A DNA stretch of 64,000 nucleotides from Eutreptiella sp. 'Long Island Sound 2002' (Eukaryota; Euglenozoa; Euglenophyceae; Eutreptiales; Eutreptiaceae): positions 73,427,992-73,491,991 of the forward strand of contig OZ038379.1 in NCBI GenBank assembly GCA_964036045.1, written 5' to 3'. Below the pieces are notes generated by a model. The model was not told the DNA's origin. It did not search any database and saw nothing but the letters and a program-made list of their open reading frames with translations. Shown piece after piece: positions 45,648 to 57,001 of this stretch. Each line of letters begins with the position of its first letter. Position 1 is the stretch's first letter. Position numbers and translations under genes: made by a program.

Positions 45648-48293
45648 TTGAACCGTTGCCCGCATTTTATCGTTCCATTTTCTGTAATGTCTGAACCTAC
45701 GGCTCCCGACTCATCTTCACCCAATTTCGTTCCTACACCTTTGCCTACTACCGCTGCTTCTGACCCCGGCATACGCCCCTCGTCCATTGCATCTCAAAAA
45801 AAAGACAAAGGAAAAAAAGGAAAGGCAACAAAGGCCACGGCCGCAACCTTGAAGGCTAAGCCAAAACATCGCCAAAGCATTGACACAATGCTTGCACACG
45901 TACAAAGCCACCTTGGCACGGGGACCGCTCCGCACGTTACCCGCTCTTTACCACCTTCCATTGCTCGTCAAGAACAATCCTTTGTTGCCCCGGAGAATAT
46001 TAAAAAAAAGCGTAGCCCAAGCGGCCTTGCTCCTATGGAAGTTGAAAGTGAAAAAAAAGGGGATGGCAAAAAAAAGGACGATGAAGCTGCTCTCTCGGAG
46101 GCGGCGGATGAAAAAAACGATACGGAATCTCTCTTGCTCGAAGAGGATAATGAGAGCCCAAACCCACTCCGCGACGCGGCAATGGACGCCCATACCGAAC
46201 TACCCGCGTTGACCGTCCCGCTTACACCTTCCTCTTTGCCCGTAGATCCACATGATGGCCCACAAGCCCATGATCTCACCGGAGCCGACGCTGCGAGTGT
46301 GGATACATCCAAACAGGTTCTCCGCAATGCTTTTGTTACACCATCTAAAGCGCCCATGCCTCATGACACCCGACCCCCCGAATTAGATGCGCTAACCGAC
46401 ATTGCACCTCGTGCACCGCTCCTTTTGCCGACGGACCCGGTCCAAGTCATCACAAACCCGATTTTCCGGCCCCACGGCACCCTCCCTACAGGCTTTCCGG
46501 AGACACGTGACTTAAGTAGGGACGTACAAGCCGATAAAATCCCGGTCCGCGGGCAGTCACGTTTCTCGAAAGTGGACATTTTGTCCTCATCTCCACGAGT
46601 ATACCATGATGCCTCCCCACTACCGCCTCCAAGCCTCCTTGCCTCCCTGAGTCCGGCACCACAAGTGTTAGTCTATGGCGACAGACACCCTTATAATAGC
46701 TTTTTACGGTCATTTTCCATTGCAGACCTTCCATCCATGGAATGGAATAAACTAGCGGGGCTTACCGTTTTCGTTACGCTCCCTTCCTTTTCTCCGTTTG
46801 ACGATGAGCCCCCATTTTACTCCCACAAAACAATAGTAAAACAACTAGTATCCCTGCTTCGCTTCCCTAAAAAAAATGGGAAGACCACACACATATGGCT
46901 AGCTTACATCTCTAGGTCCAACGTCGCCGACAGCAGTTTTGCCACGTTGCTGGACCGAAGGATAGACCTCATACCTACGCTCTCGTTCCTATACCTATCC
47001 GTTGTGTGTCCCATACTCCATTTGGCGGTGAGAGATGCCAATACCAACCTCATCGTAGAAAATACCAGCCCTCTAGACCACCCTCTCATCATAATGCACC
47101 TCACATCATCCCCTCTACCAAAAAAACATGTGGCGCGCACCGTCGAGTTTTTCCCGCGGGTAGCCCCTAATGAAGCAGTGTCAGACTCCATCTACCACCC
47201 ACAAGCCACGCTGTTTCAGCTGCGCATTGAGGTGCCTTCAAAAGTGGTCCTCGATTACGAGGGGTCTGAGGTGACATGGGACATCACCGGGACCCTTCCC
47301 CTCATGCTCATGCTAAACGGCCTCAGCCCCGATGACACTTCAACCGTGCTACGGGACATCCTCGCACCCAGGATCACAAAAGAGTTTTGGCCTATCCCGG
47401 TGAACTCCTGCCCCGACGGGTTTAAGCTTTTTGATTTCCACGTCCCCATGGATGTTGTGTCTCGCTTTTACCAAGAACAGGACGCTTTGGCAGAAATGCA
47501 AGTTTCCTTGGGGCTTTTGCATGAATCAGTCAGAGACAACGCGCTGGTTATCACACACCAGCCACGTTTCCAAAAAGGGGGACCCAAGAGGAAGAAAATG
47601 CCGTCCCCTGAAATTCGAGATGCGATTGAAATGAATTCATCGCTCCGGAAAAAATTTGTGTTTGTCATACTCCTCAACAAGTATGACGTCTTTGCCATGG
47701 TGCGTGAGAAGGTCCTCATCCAGCCTGCAGTGCAGGAAATAGAGAACCTCGGCGAGATGATTGTAGTATGCGCCACCACACAGCAGCGACTCACCGCCAA
47801 GGATGTTACCCGCACTGTTGCGCCCCCTTATACACTCATACCGTTCCCCCCGACATATGCCGTCACTGAGATCCTCCGTTCCGCCGCCACTTTTGGGCCT
47901 GTACAAAGCCACCAGCTTTTTCAACAGTCGGGCATCCTGCTGATTAAATATCAGGCCGTTTCATCCGCCCGCGCCTCCTACGGAGCCACCCTCCCTGGCC
48001 CTGTCTACTTCACTTTGGGCAGCCCAGACAACGACACCTCAGAAAGCCTTGATCAGCGTTTGCGTACGGTTGCCCTCTGCAACCTACCTGCACCAGCACT
48101 TAACGAGGTCAACCTGGCTGTAGCCGGCAACACGGCGCCACTGGCGCCTTTCAGTGTTCCTGACTTCAACACGCAAGACCGACCCTCCCCAGTGCCATCA
48201 GTTCTCCCAGAGGCTTCTGCCCCCGTCAGCCCAGGCTCGGACACCGCGCGCAGTGATGGCTCCTTTCTCCAACCTCTCCACCAACCTTACTGA
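45648..48293 (+). CDS. LINE ORF1 protein (881 aa)
   Basis: The start at 45,648 follows 136 bp of leader; a second in-frame ATG at 45,687 (MSEPTAPDSSS) is an alternative. Layout: Ser/Pro-rich start, a Lys-rich segment at residues ~45-70 (KKDKGKKGKATKATA), an acidic segment at ~140-180 (ADEKNDTESLLLEEDNES), a Pro-rich linker, then a globular part from ~335 to ~830. Near the end, PFPPTYAVTEILRSAATFGP and ILLIKYQAVSSARASYG look like an RRM-type fold. No CCHC knuckle is visible. ORF1 proteins bind element RNA and form the particle for reverse transcription, and I infer that role. At 881 aa it is large for an ORF1. No internal stop. Confidence 0.8.
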   Translation: MNRCPHFIVPFSVMSEPTAPDSSSPNFVPTPLPTTAASDPGIRPSSIASQKKDKGKKGKATKATAATLKAKPKHRQSIDTMLAHVQSHLGTGTAPHVTRSLPPSIARQEQSFVAPENIKKKRSPSGLAPMEVESEKKGDGKKKDDEAALSEAADEKNDTESLLLEEDNESPNPLRDAAMDAHTELPALTVPLTPSSLPVDPHDGPQAHDLTGADAASVDTSKQVLRNAFVTPSKAPMPHDTRPPELDALTDIAPRAPLLLPTDPVQVITNPIFRPHGTLPTGFPETRDLSRDVQADKIPVRGQSRFSKVDILSSSPRVYHDASPLPPPSLLASLSPAPQVLVYGDRHPYNSFLRSFSIADLPSMEWNKLAGLTVFVTLPSFSPFDDEPPFYSHKTIVKQLVSLLRFPKKNGKTTHIWLAYISRSNVADSSFATLLDRRIDLIPTLSFLYLSVVCPILHLAVRDANTNLIVENTSPLDHPLIIMHLTSSPLPKKHVARTVEFFPRVAPNEAVSDSIYHPQATLFQLRIEVPSKVVLDYEGSEVTWDITGTLPLMLMLNGLSPDDTSTVLRDILAPRITKEFWPIPVNSCPDGFKLFDFHVPMDVVSRFYQEQDALAEMQVSLGLLHESVRDNALVITHQPRFQKGGPKRKKMPSPEIRDAIEMNSSLRKKFVFVILLNKYDVFAMVREKVLIQPAVQEIENLGEMIVVCATTQQRLTAKDVTRTVAPPYTLIPFPPTYAVTEILRSAATFGPVQSHQLFQQSGILLIKYQAVSSARASYGATLPGPVYFTLGSPDNDTSESLDQRLRTVALCNLPAPALNEVNLAVAGNTAPLAPFSVPDFNTQDRPSPVPSVLPEASAPVSPGSDTARSDGSFLQPLHQPY

Positions 48294-51200
48294 TCTCTCT
48301 ACCCTACCTCCACCACTGTCCGCAGATGCTCACGATGATGCCTCACGCCCGTTGAATGGCTATCTTCTACCAGTACCTCTGCACGCCCTGCTCGACAACA
48401 CGCGCCAGCGTGTCTCCTCCCACCATGGTCTTCTACGTATGCTGCGCCAGCTGCGCCTTGGTGATTGGGACTACCCCCATCTAGTTGCACTCTGTATCCT
48501 CACTAGACACGTTTGCGTCGGAGTACATACCGTTACGGCCGCTGCGCACAGAGTCATTGCTACCCTGTTACATGCTGCCCATATCCTGGCGCTTCGCTTT
48601 TGCGCCGCCACCCGCCCCCCCATATATGCAACCACAGTGTCCGGAGAACTGCCGCCACGAAATACTCTGGACCGCCCCGCCGCTGGGCGTGAATCCTCCC
48701 GTCTTCAAACCAGATGGGCCGCCTCTTGCATGGTACAGCGCGCACCGCTCCTCGACAATCCAGACCGATGCTCGATGGCGTTTGCAAGTGCCTGCCTGCT
48801 CTCCTTCCTTGGTCTTTATAAACGCTACTGTGCGATTGCGAGTTTGCACTGTGTTATGGTCCTCCACTCGTTCCGGTGTTTACTGTCATTGCAACCCATG
48901 CCCCTGCATGCAATCAGTCCGTCACTCGCCGCCCCCCCCCTCACCTCACCACCCGCCACGCATCTGTGTAGCGGGGCTGCAGCTCAGACCAATGTGATGG
49001 ACTCACACACAGCGAATCGTACACCACGTGCTGATAGTGCTACCCCTGAAGGTGACAACTCTTGCCCACGTGCCCAAGCAAGTGGCCCCCAGCAGTTTTC
49101 CGTATCCCCCACAGGCGACTTGCTGTCACATGCCTCCCTCAACGTTGGCGGCCCTGAAATCACGCCCAATAGGCTGTGCCATCTCCTCTCTGAATTTCCC
49201 ACTCTACCACACACCCTATGCCTACAAGAATTCAAACCGACATCCGCGCACCACTCCAAAGACTATGAACGAGTGGCACTCCACTGGAACTACCATCTAC
49301 CATACGACTCCCCGACCTCCAAAAATGGCGTGGCCATCCTGGTACACACATCCATATCCCCCAAGCCCCCCCCTCTCAAAGTACACATACCTGGCATACT
49401 CGTATCCACCCAACTGCACCTGCACCCCAACCCTCTCATGCCCCCTGTACGCATCGCGTCGTTTTATGGGCCACACAAAATTGGGGACAAACGCCCCTGC
49501 GAGCCCATCATCGATTCGCTCCTCTGTGAGAACATAATCTTGCTGGGAGACTTCAACGGCACCACACACTCCTCTCATGCCACCACCCTCACTACCAATC
49601 TTTGGCCCTGGTTGATAGCCAAAGAGAAGTCTAGAGTACTGACCGACCTCCTGCTGCCACACACAACGTCGGTGCCATACACCCGAGTTCGGCGTTTCGC
49701 TGGAACTAAGAGCTACATAGATCGTGCATATGGTAGCCGCCTGTTCCACGGTATCTTCAACACTTCATCCGCCGAAGTCATCGACTTCAAGTCGGTACAT
49801 GGAGCGTCCGATTACGATCCAATAGTGATTAGAACCATACCCTGGACAGCCCCCCGCCTCCCTGAACCGCGGTGCGCGCTCTGGAACCGTCGGGACTTGC
49901 AGCTCTATCGTACTATAATTGCCTCCTCCTCCCAAGATGTCCCCGCGCCCGAATATTACACCGACGTCAAGCTCACTTACGACACACTGTGTCACCGCAT
50001 GCTGGATGCCATGCGACAGGTCAACTCTGCCAAGACTCCCCCTGCCACCCCATCCACCGACGCGTCTGACTGGAGCCAGGTTGTAAAGCAATTGGCCCGT
50101 CAAGCGAAAAGAAGGTCAAAAATATTTTACCGACGGGTCAAGCACACCCTCCTTACCCCCCCCGCCCCCTCCACCCTCCCAGTCCCCAACCGCAAGATCC
50201 AGAGAATTCTACAGCGTAACTCCCCTTGGAGTGCTTCGGCTGCTGATCTCATCCCCCGACACCCAGAGCTAGATGATGTACCCCCCCCCACCGTCGCAGA
50301 ACTTCGCGAGCTGGCACGTGCCGCCCGCAAGAAGTCCCCAGGCCCCGATGGAGTCCCACCCCACCTGCTCGCGGTCCTACCAGACCACGTGTTTTCACTC
50401 GTGCACCAGTGCCTAGTCCTGTGTTACTACCGGGGCTCCGCTCCCCAGTCCTGGCTAACCTCCGAGACCTTCTGCATATTTAAAGGGAAGGGATCCTGGC
50501 AAGACCCTGACCGCTGGCGTCCCATCGCCATGAGCAACTGCATCTATCACCTGCTCATGAGATGGTGCTATAAAAAGCTGTACCCACTCCTGTCACCCCT
50601 CCTCCACTCACGTCAATTTGGGGGGCGTCAAGGGATATCTACTTCGCATGCCACTCAAACCTTTCTAAATGACATCGACACAGACACCCCATGGGAGTCC
50701 ATTTTTGCTTTCGACATGTACCACGCGTTTGACAGTCCGCCTAAGATACTCATCCGGGAAGTCCTCGAGCGAATGGGGGCCCCTGCCAACATACTGCGCA
50801 TAATCACCACGGTGCTTGAGCATGGGTCCACATTCATCCGGGGCTCCCCAGATGAAATCTTCCGGACGACACATGGAGTAAAGCAGGGGTGCCCCCTCTC
50901 ATGCTTCCTGTTTGTCCTCGTGCTTCAGATCCCACTCCGGTACATGCAGTCCCAGGGACTTGTCTTTTCGGCCTATGTTGACGACGTCTCCACCCCTGTG
51001 CCGCCCTCCCAGGGACCACGCACAGCTGAGATCGTCCAAAGGGCTCTAAACCTCATGGGGTGCCAGTTGAACGTCGTGAAGAGTGAGGCGCTCCCTCTCT
51101 GCAACCCCCAACCCCTGTCACCCTCCCTGCCGAAGTATCGACATCCACCCGCGCCCCTACAGGCGATTTCACAGTTTTGGTTACCGATTTCTTGCCCCTT

Positions 51201-52823
51201 CCTACCTGAGTGGGCTGACACGTCCGAGCAACACCTGAAACAGGTATCCTACCTCCTCCACCTCGGGCACCCCCTCCCAGCTCACTTTGATTTACGCCGC
51301 GGGTTTCGGATCATTGCTGACGAACTCCTCAGCCAGCTCGCTGATTTAAACTCACACCCGGTCCAGACCCTGGATCGTGTCCTGTTAGCTAACACAGTGA
51401 TCATCCCCAGGGTACTGTACCGTTCCGAGTGTTTCCCACTCGACAGTGTACAACTTTCCGAGCTCTCCAATGCAATAGAGCGTTTCGTCCTTGGAGTTGC
51501 TGGTATACCATCCCTGGTCGCCAAGAAAACTCTCTATACCCACCGCTCCCATGGTCTGGGACTCCGTAGTCTAGCCGTGCTCCAGCCCACACGCGTCCTT
51601 GACTCGCTACACCGCAACCCCCGGCTATCCAGCCTGCGCACGCACACGAAACGGCCAATGTCCCCCTATAGTATGTACACCCGAGCTCTTGAGTTGTTAG
51701 GCCCCCCCACGACGTCTACCATGCTCCCTCTACCTGTCACTTGGAAGGCCCGGCACCTCCTGAGAAACGCTGTTGAAGTGACATGCGTGGCAGGACTCAC
51801 TGCATACATCATCCCCGGTACCGGAACCCAACCTGACTGTACGTACACCGATGGCAGTCGTCTCGGCACGCCCCCTGCCTCTGGCGCCTCTGCAGTGCTT
51901 CACGATGGGCGCATAGTGATGTGCCGAGTCCCAGGGAGCCCGAATTCATATAAAGCTGAGGTGATAGGACTCCTGCTAGGATCCCACTTCTCTCCCCCCC
52001 ACACCCCACTGCGAGTCGACTGCAAAGGAGCTATCGCTTCCACTACTGGCACTCGGAGACCGATCCGGCACGCCAGATGGGTACTCCAGGCCAGAGAATC
52101 CCTCCTCTGCAAGAACCATCCTGTTGAATGGATCAAGGGTCATACTGGACACGTCCATCAGGAATGCTCCGATAAGCATGCCAAGTATGGTGCAACGCTG
52201 CCCCCCCCCCCCCCCCAGAGGCAAAACAAACCCCCTGGGACGTCATCAGGCATGGAGAGCGAATACTGCCCCCTCACAAGGTATGGACACACGACCTGGT
52301 ACCCCAACACTCCCACGAACATATCCACCCAGTCTCTTGGTGTCCCATGAAGTACCGCCGATTGGCCTGGCATAAGTGGCTCCTTGGCCTGCAGTCCCGG
52401 CACGGCTACAGCCACTATGCAACATTCAGGCGTGACGACCTCCCCCCTCACATCTGCCCGCTGTGCCACACGCGCCACAACCTCAGTGTACACGGTGTGT
52501 TGGCGCACTGCGACCCCTCCCACCCCCTAGTGCGCGCATGGTTACACTCCTGGCCGGACCCAGCCGTGGTCTCACGCTGGCGCTCCCATGCCCTCCGTCG
52601 TGACCCACGCATTGCTGGGCGCCTGGCCATTCCGCGGACACTGTACAAGGTACTCTTTGACTCACTAGGAGGCTCCAGGGCTGCCAGAAAATTCGTAGGT
52701 CAGTACCAGAAGCAAGTCCTAGATGCAGTCACCGACGTCTTGGCCGACTGCGTCCCGCGTCGCTCTACGAAGCCCAATCCATTCGACCCGGACGACTGGA
52801 GAACTTCAGCGCGCCCTGTCTAG
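48256..52823 (+). CDS. LINE ORF2: endonuclease, reverse transcriptase, RNase H, zinc motif
   Basis: The ATG at 48,256 lies inside the end of ORF1 (overlap 38 nt, other frame). Residue signatures in order are as follows. The AP-type endonuclease has LQEFK (49,226), GVAILVH, ASFYGPH, ILLGDFNGT (49,533) and ASDYDPIV (49,804). RT has KSPGPDGVP (50,334), FAFDMYHAFD (50,704), GVKQGCPLS (50,875) and the active site AYVDDV (50,970). RNase H has CTYTDGS (51,838), YKAEV, RVDCKGA and CSDKHAKYGA (52,164), with all four acidic residues present. The frame breaks at a C16 run (52,201-52,216) and resumes one base out of phase, ending with CPLC...HGVLAHC and a TAG at 52,821. ~1,500 aa in all. The protein nicks the target and copies element RNA there. 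Confidence 0.9.
52201..52216 (+). other. C16 homopolymer breaking ORF2
   Basis: Upstream frame: RNase H ending KYGATLP. Downstream frame: PWDVIRHGERILPPHKVW, then MKYRRLAWHKW. One extra C, or two fewer, would join them. As written, the upstream frame reads on to a stop at 52,348-52,350. Probably an assembly or polymerase-slippage length error, possibly a real mutation. Confidence 0.8.
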
Positions 52824-53628
52824 CCCCCCCCCCCCCGCACGCCCAACAGAAGAAAACGCCTCCTGCTCTGCCCCACCCTGCCCCCTGCGTGCCCCCATGT
52901 CCCTCCACTGCTACCCTGTCTACTTGCCTCCTCACAGGTCGTCAGAGCTGGACCCTTCCAACGAACTCTCGACCTTGAGTCCCTAATGTAACTGGTTCCT
53001 CGCCATCAGGGCCCTTTACATATGACATGCCAGGCACACAGTACCCTCCAGACACCGTCCAGCTTTATACCCAGCATTTCTTCTGCCCTGTGTTGCTGCT
53101 ACACATTCCACCTGATGGACTGCACCCCCCCCCCCGACGGCGACCCTCACCAGTGTGTACCACGCCAATACCCTCCCCGCGGGTGTTGATCCCAGTGAAT
53201 TTACCCCACTGTTTGTTGTGTGTTTGTCTGCCCCGATGCTCCATGCCAACTACGTGGCCCAGTTTCTTTTCCTATTTTTTAACCGACCACAGGCTGAGTT
53301 GGCCCTTCCTCTGGCCTTCTACCCCGTCATACACCCAAATGATGTGGACACATCGCCCTTCCCACTCCCTCCTCCTATGGCTGATAACTGCACGTCGATC
53401 AGCAATGCGACCATGCCCATCCGTGATGCCCGCCCCCTCCGGGAGGCGGCTAGATGGCGATCATGCGCGTGTTAGTGCACATGTAAAACTTTACCTCCCT
53501 TGCCTCTAACCCACGATGCATGGCGTCCACCTCTGGCCCCCCTGAATGCATGGGTTTGGTTACCAATGTATAATGGGCTGGCCCTCCTGATGTGGACAAC
53601 GTCTGTGCACTGTGGACTTGTACTTCCA
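52824..53628 (+). other. LINE 3' UTR
   Basis: Non-coding stretch between the ORF2 stop and the poly(A). It has C runs (52,826-52,835; 53,127-53,136). Open frames here (for example 53,027-53,509) lack motifs. Confidence 0.7.
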
Positions 53629-53640
53629 AAAAAAAAAAAA
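53629..53640 (+). other. LINE poly(A) tail
   Basis: A12 directly before the right target duplication (GCTAATCACGAGG). Confidence 0.9.
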
Positions 53641-55299
53641 GCTAATCACGAGGTGGATGGGTTGACAAACACCCTGGGGAGCCTGAGGAGCCGACCGATG
53701 CCGATTCCTGCAGTGATACCGAGAAGCCCTTTCATACCGAGAAGGGCCCAGCCACCCTACAGCCACGTGGGGAATTCCACGAGAGCCGAGCTGGACCGAC
53801 TGGGGCTGACAGCTCTGAGGGCAATGGTTGACGTGGAGCCCTATGGCTCTACTGACCTAGGCAAAGACACCTCTGACCATGAGCCGCCGTCCATGACTTC
53901 TGCTTCGCCCTCGGAGGACGACGACCCTGAGGATCCCGAGAACCCAAGTGGGCGGAAGGAGAAGAAGAAGAGGAACACCAGGCGCCTCGAGGGACGCAGG
54001 TCTCAGGAGGCTAAGGCCATTGCCACCTCCAAGATCGTGGTTAACTTGCCTGAGTTCACAGGCAAGGATCTCAGCGAGTTTGCTGAGACTTTTGGCCGGT
54101 TCCTCCAAATGACCGGCCAAACCCATGCTAGTGGGCGGGTCAAGTGCGATCTGCTCCTGCAGTGCTGCAAGACCAAGTACCTCGAGAAGCAGGTCAAGCA
54201 GATTGTGACTAAGTCCGCCACCTTTGCCGACGTGTTGGTTGCGTTGTAGAGGCAGTACCCAACCTATGACACCGACCCCTCCATCAGGGTCGAGATCCAG
54301 AACCTGGTCGTGCTGCCCAACAACCCCAAAACTGGCAGGGTCTCTGAGCTACTGGCTGACCCGGATCACTGGGCTGGACGATTGACGCCCGGTTCTTACA
54401 GCAGCGACAACCTGCTTTTCTGGTTAGTGGCTAAGCTCCCTCAGGGACTGTGGAACGAGTGCCGGTCAACGGCAGAGCTCAAGGCTAGAGCCCTCAACTA
54501 CGAGGATTTGTGTGTGCTACCCTTGGAGCTGGCGCTGGAGAAAGAAAGCGACCAGCACCTGAACGCCTACCGTCCTGGAGGGGGAGGCTCTGGAAGCCAT
54601 GGCAAAGGGTACCAAGGACCCAGACCTGGACGGGGGACTACCCCCAAGCACGCCCGTATCATGGACAATGTCAAGGAGCTCTTCTGGTGTGATGCGAGAG
54701 ATGAGCATGGCCACCTGCAGCACGCCCCTGACTGCGAGAAACAAGACTGCTTCGTAGTCCAAGGGAAGAAGCAGGAGACCAACACCGGCGCCAAGGCTAA
54801 GATGCCCGATCATTACAGGTGTACTATCACCTGTGCCTTCTGTGGGAAGAGGAAGCACTACGGGGATGAGTGCTACCACAAGCAGCGCCTGTCGGCGAAG
54901 CTGAAGGGCGTGGATCCTGGCAAAGGCTCTGGCAAGGGCGCTGGGAAGGGCAACGGCAACGACTCCGGCAAGGGCAAGTCGAAAGGACGTGGAAAGGGGC
55001 AAGACAAGATTCAAGGTGGACGAGGAGGAGCCGCGGACCGCCAGCCAGACAAGGACGACAAGAACCCAGACAAGAAAGGAGGCAACTTCAACCCCAATCC
55101 AGGGGGTAACTCCGAGCCCTCTGGAAGGCAGTCTGGTCCTACCACACGCTCGCAAACTCAGGCCCAGCGAGAACAAGGGGCCAAGAGTGAGCATGAAGGT
55201 GACGATGACGGCAACGCCCAGAAGAGAAGCCGTTTCAAGAGGATGGCCTGCAAATTGCCGAACAAGGGGTTCGAGGTGACCTGTCCCGCGGAGTTCTGA
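53641..55299 (+). pseudogene. Chromovirus Gag, C-terminal part
   Basis: Starts at ANHEVDGL in the frame left at 45,511. The capsid-like region is VNLPEFTGKDLSEFAETFGR, VKCDLLLQCCKTKYLEKQVK, a TAG at 54,247-54,249 in VAL-stop-RQYPTYD, and NLVVLPNNPKTGRVSELL. A CCHC zinc knuckle, CAFCGKRKHYGDEC (C-x2-C-x4-H-x4-C), lies at 54,835-54,876. A Gly/Lys-rich tail (KGSGKGAGKGNGNDSGKGKS) and a basic end follow. It ends at TGA 55,297-55,299, after which the same frame opens into protease. Gag packages element RNA. With one premature TAG it is broken. Confidence 0.85.
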
Positions 55300-56170
55300 C
55301 AGGGACGCTCCGGTGAGGCCCTGGACCTGGTGTTCTGGGTACGTTTCCGACTGGGGGGACGTGAATACCTGGGGGTATTGGATACTGGAGCCAGCATATC
55401 TATAGTGGCCACGAAAACTTTACCTTGCGGGAGCCTGAAGAACATCATGACCACCGCGGCTATACGAATGGGGGATGGACATGTGGTGCACAGCTGCGGG
55501 GACTGTGAAGTGGAGGTACCAATGGGACCCCGAACTATCGCCCATCGGTTATATGTGATGCACACTGAGGCCTTCCACTCTGTATTGGGGACTGAATTCT
55601 TCGTGCAGGACTCTCAGATACAATCCCTTATGCTGCAAGCGCCCTACCTCCTCTACGTGGACCACGGCAGTGGCAGGGAGTCTGTGCCACTGGAGCAGTC
55701 GAAGCACACCTCGAGCTACCTGAGGGTATCGAAGGAGGAGCCCTGGAGAATGATGGCGGCCTCCAAACCTGAGGACTATCAACTATTAGGGGAAGTCCTA
55801 CACCAAGGTCTGAAGGAGATGGGTTACTCCAAAGAAGACCTGAGTGTGGAGTTGTTCGCCAGCGACAAGCAACATGTCTTGGACCTTTACTGCAGCAAAG
55901 GGAAAAGCGGCAGCTACAAATTTTACTGGCCCTTCTTTGGGATGGCCTACGGGAACCCCAGGTTCAACGAACTGGGGAAGGTCTTGACCAAGGTGGCCCT
56001 GGAACATTCCCGTATGGTCCTGTGTTCCCCCGATTGGGGAGCCCATGGGGGCAACGAGTACTGGCGAGCCCTCCTGGACAGGCTGACTATCAGCTCTGTT
56101 CGGTTACCTGATGGGGCCATCTACGTGCCTCTGTGGCGTAAGACGCCCATAGGGAAACCCCGGATGGGGA
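55300..56170 (+). pseudogene. Chromovirus protease
   Basis: In the same frame as gag after the TGA, it reads VFWVRFRLGGREYLGVLDTG followed by ASISIVATK, with the D-T-G-A active site of a retropepsin at 55,381. The frame stays open to about 56,170 through a globular part (GTEFFVQDSQIQSL; MGYSKEDLSVELFA). Then the coding phase shifts by one: the following VVDKGLTTIPEEDLDSTL is in another frame. The gag TGA could be a normal gag-pro stop read through at low level, or a mutation. Confidence 0.75.
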
Positions 56171-57001
56171 AGTATGCTCAGCGTGGTGGACAAAGGTCTT
56201 ACTACCATCCCCGAGGAGGACCTGGACTCTACTCTGGTCCAGGCTATACAGCGAGAAAGCGATGGACTTACCCTTGGCGACTTGGAGAATCGACTACGAC
56301 CTCAAAATGCTATTGAGACTGTACCCGGGGGAGAAGACTAGGTCGTGACTGACACCAATGCTCCCCACTCTCCATGCCGTGTACCTGTACCCGATGGAGT
56401 CTCTGAGTGTGGACTATCCGAGCTCTGCAGCTCTATCCACTCAGACGACGATACTCAGCATGACGCCTTCTTGGTGCAGACATGTGTGGAGGAAGTGGAG
56501 AACGCCTAGTGCGTCGCCCCACTGAAACCCCTACTCTCCATGAGGGTGGGAGACACCATGGACGCGGAGCTGGATCCCCGATCCAGGCTAAGAGAGTACG
56601 TAGACTCCAAGAGGAGGTTGGTGGTGACAAAACTATGCTACGCTAAGCCTACCCGCAGCTCATGGCCACTGAAGCAAGGTCGTATGGGAGATCTATCCCA
56701 ATCGGAGGAGGACCTCGAACAAAAGATCATCAGCTGGCAAAGGGAGGTAGATCTTAAGCTCATGAAGAGCGTGTGGGGTGCCCATGTGAGGACCCCAGAC
56801 GAAGACGACCCCTCGGAGGAATGTGTATGTGAACCCCCTCGAGCGTGCCTATGTTGCCATTGTCCACCGGAGATGGTTGAACGAGACCTACTTTATGCCT
56901 ACCAAGGGTTGAAGGATACTACCAAGGGGGAAAAGCCGGTGGAGGATCACCTCTAGACTTCTTTTTCTCAGGGGGCAAGCAACTTACACTCTAACGAGGA
57001 C
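56171..57001 (+). pseudogene. Chromovirus Pol linker between protease and RT
   Basis: Frame shifted by one from the protease. It is acidic (DLDSTLVQAIQRESDG) and carries TAG stops at 56,339, 56,507 and 56,954. A Cys cluster (CVCEPPRACLCCHCPPEM, about 56,825-56,875) stands out; it may bind metal but has no family match that I know. Confidence 0.6.

Larger units (their letters stand above)
45512..53640 (+). mobile_element. Nearly intact LINE (8.1 kb) inserted in chromovirus gag
   Basis: The element has a 136-bp 5' leader, ORF1 (45,648-48,293), ORF2 (48,256-52,823, one frame break), an ~0.8-kb 3' UTR and an A12 tail. It is flanked by a 13-bp target duplication. ORF2 has an AP-type endonuclease, RT, RNase H and a C-terminal zinc motif, the layout of RNase H-bearing LINE clades. 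I do not assign a clade. Its frames are open, unlike the chromovirus around it, so it is the youngest insertion here. Confidence 0.9.
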
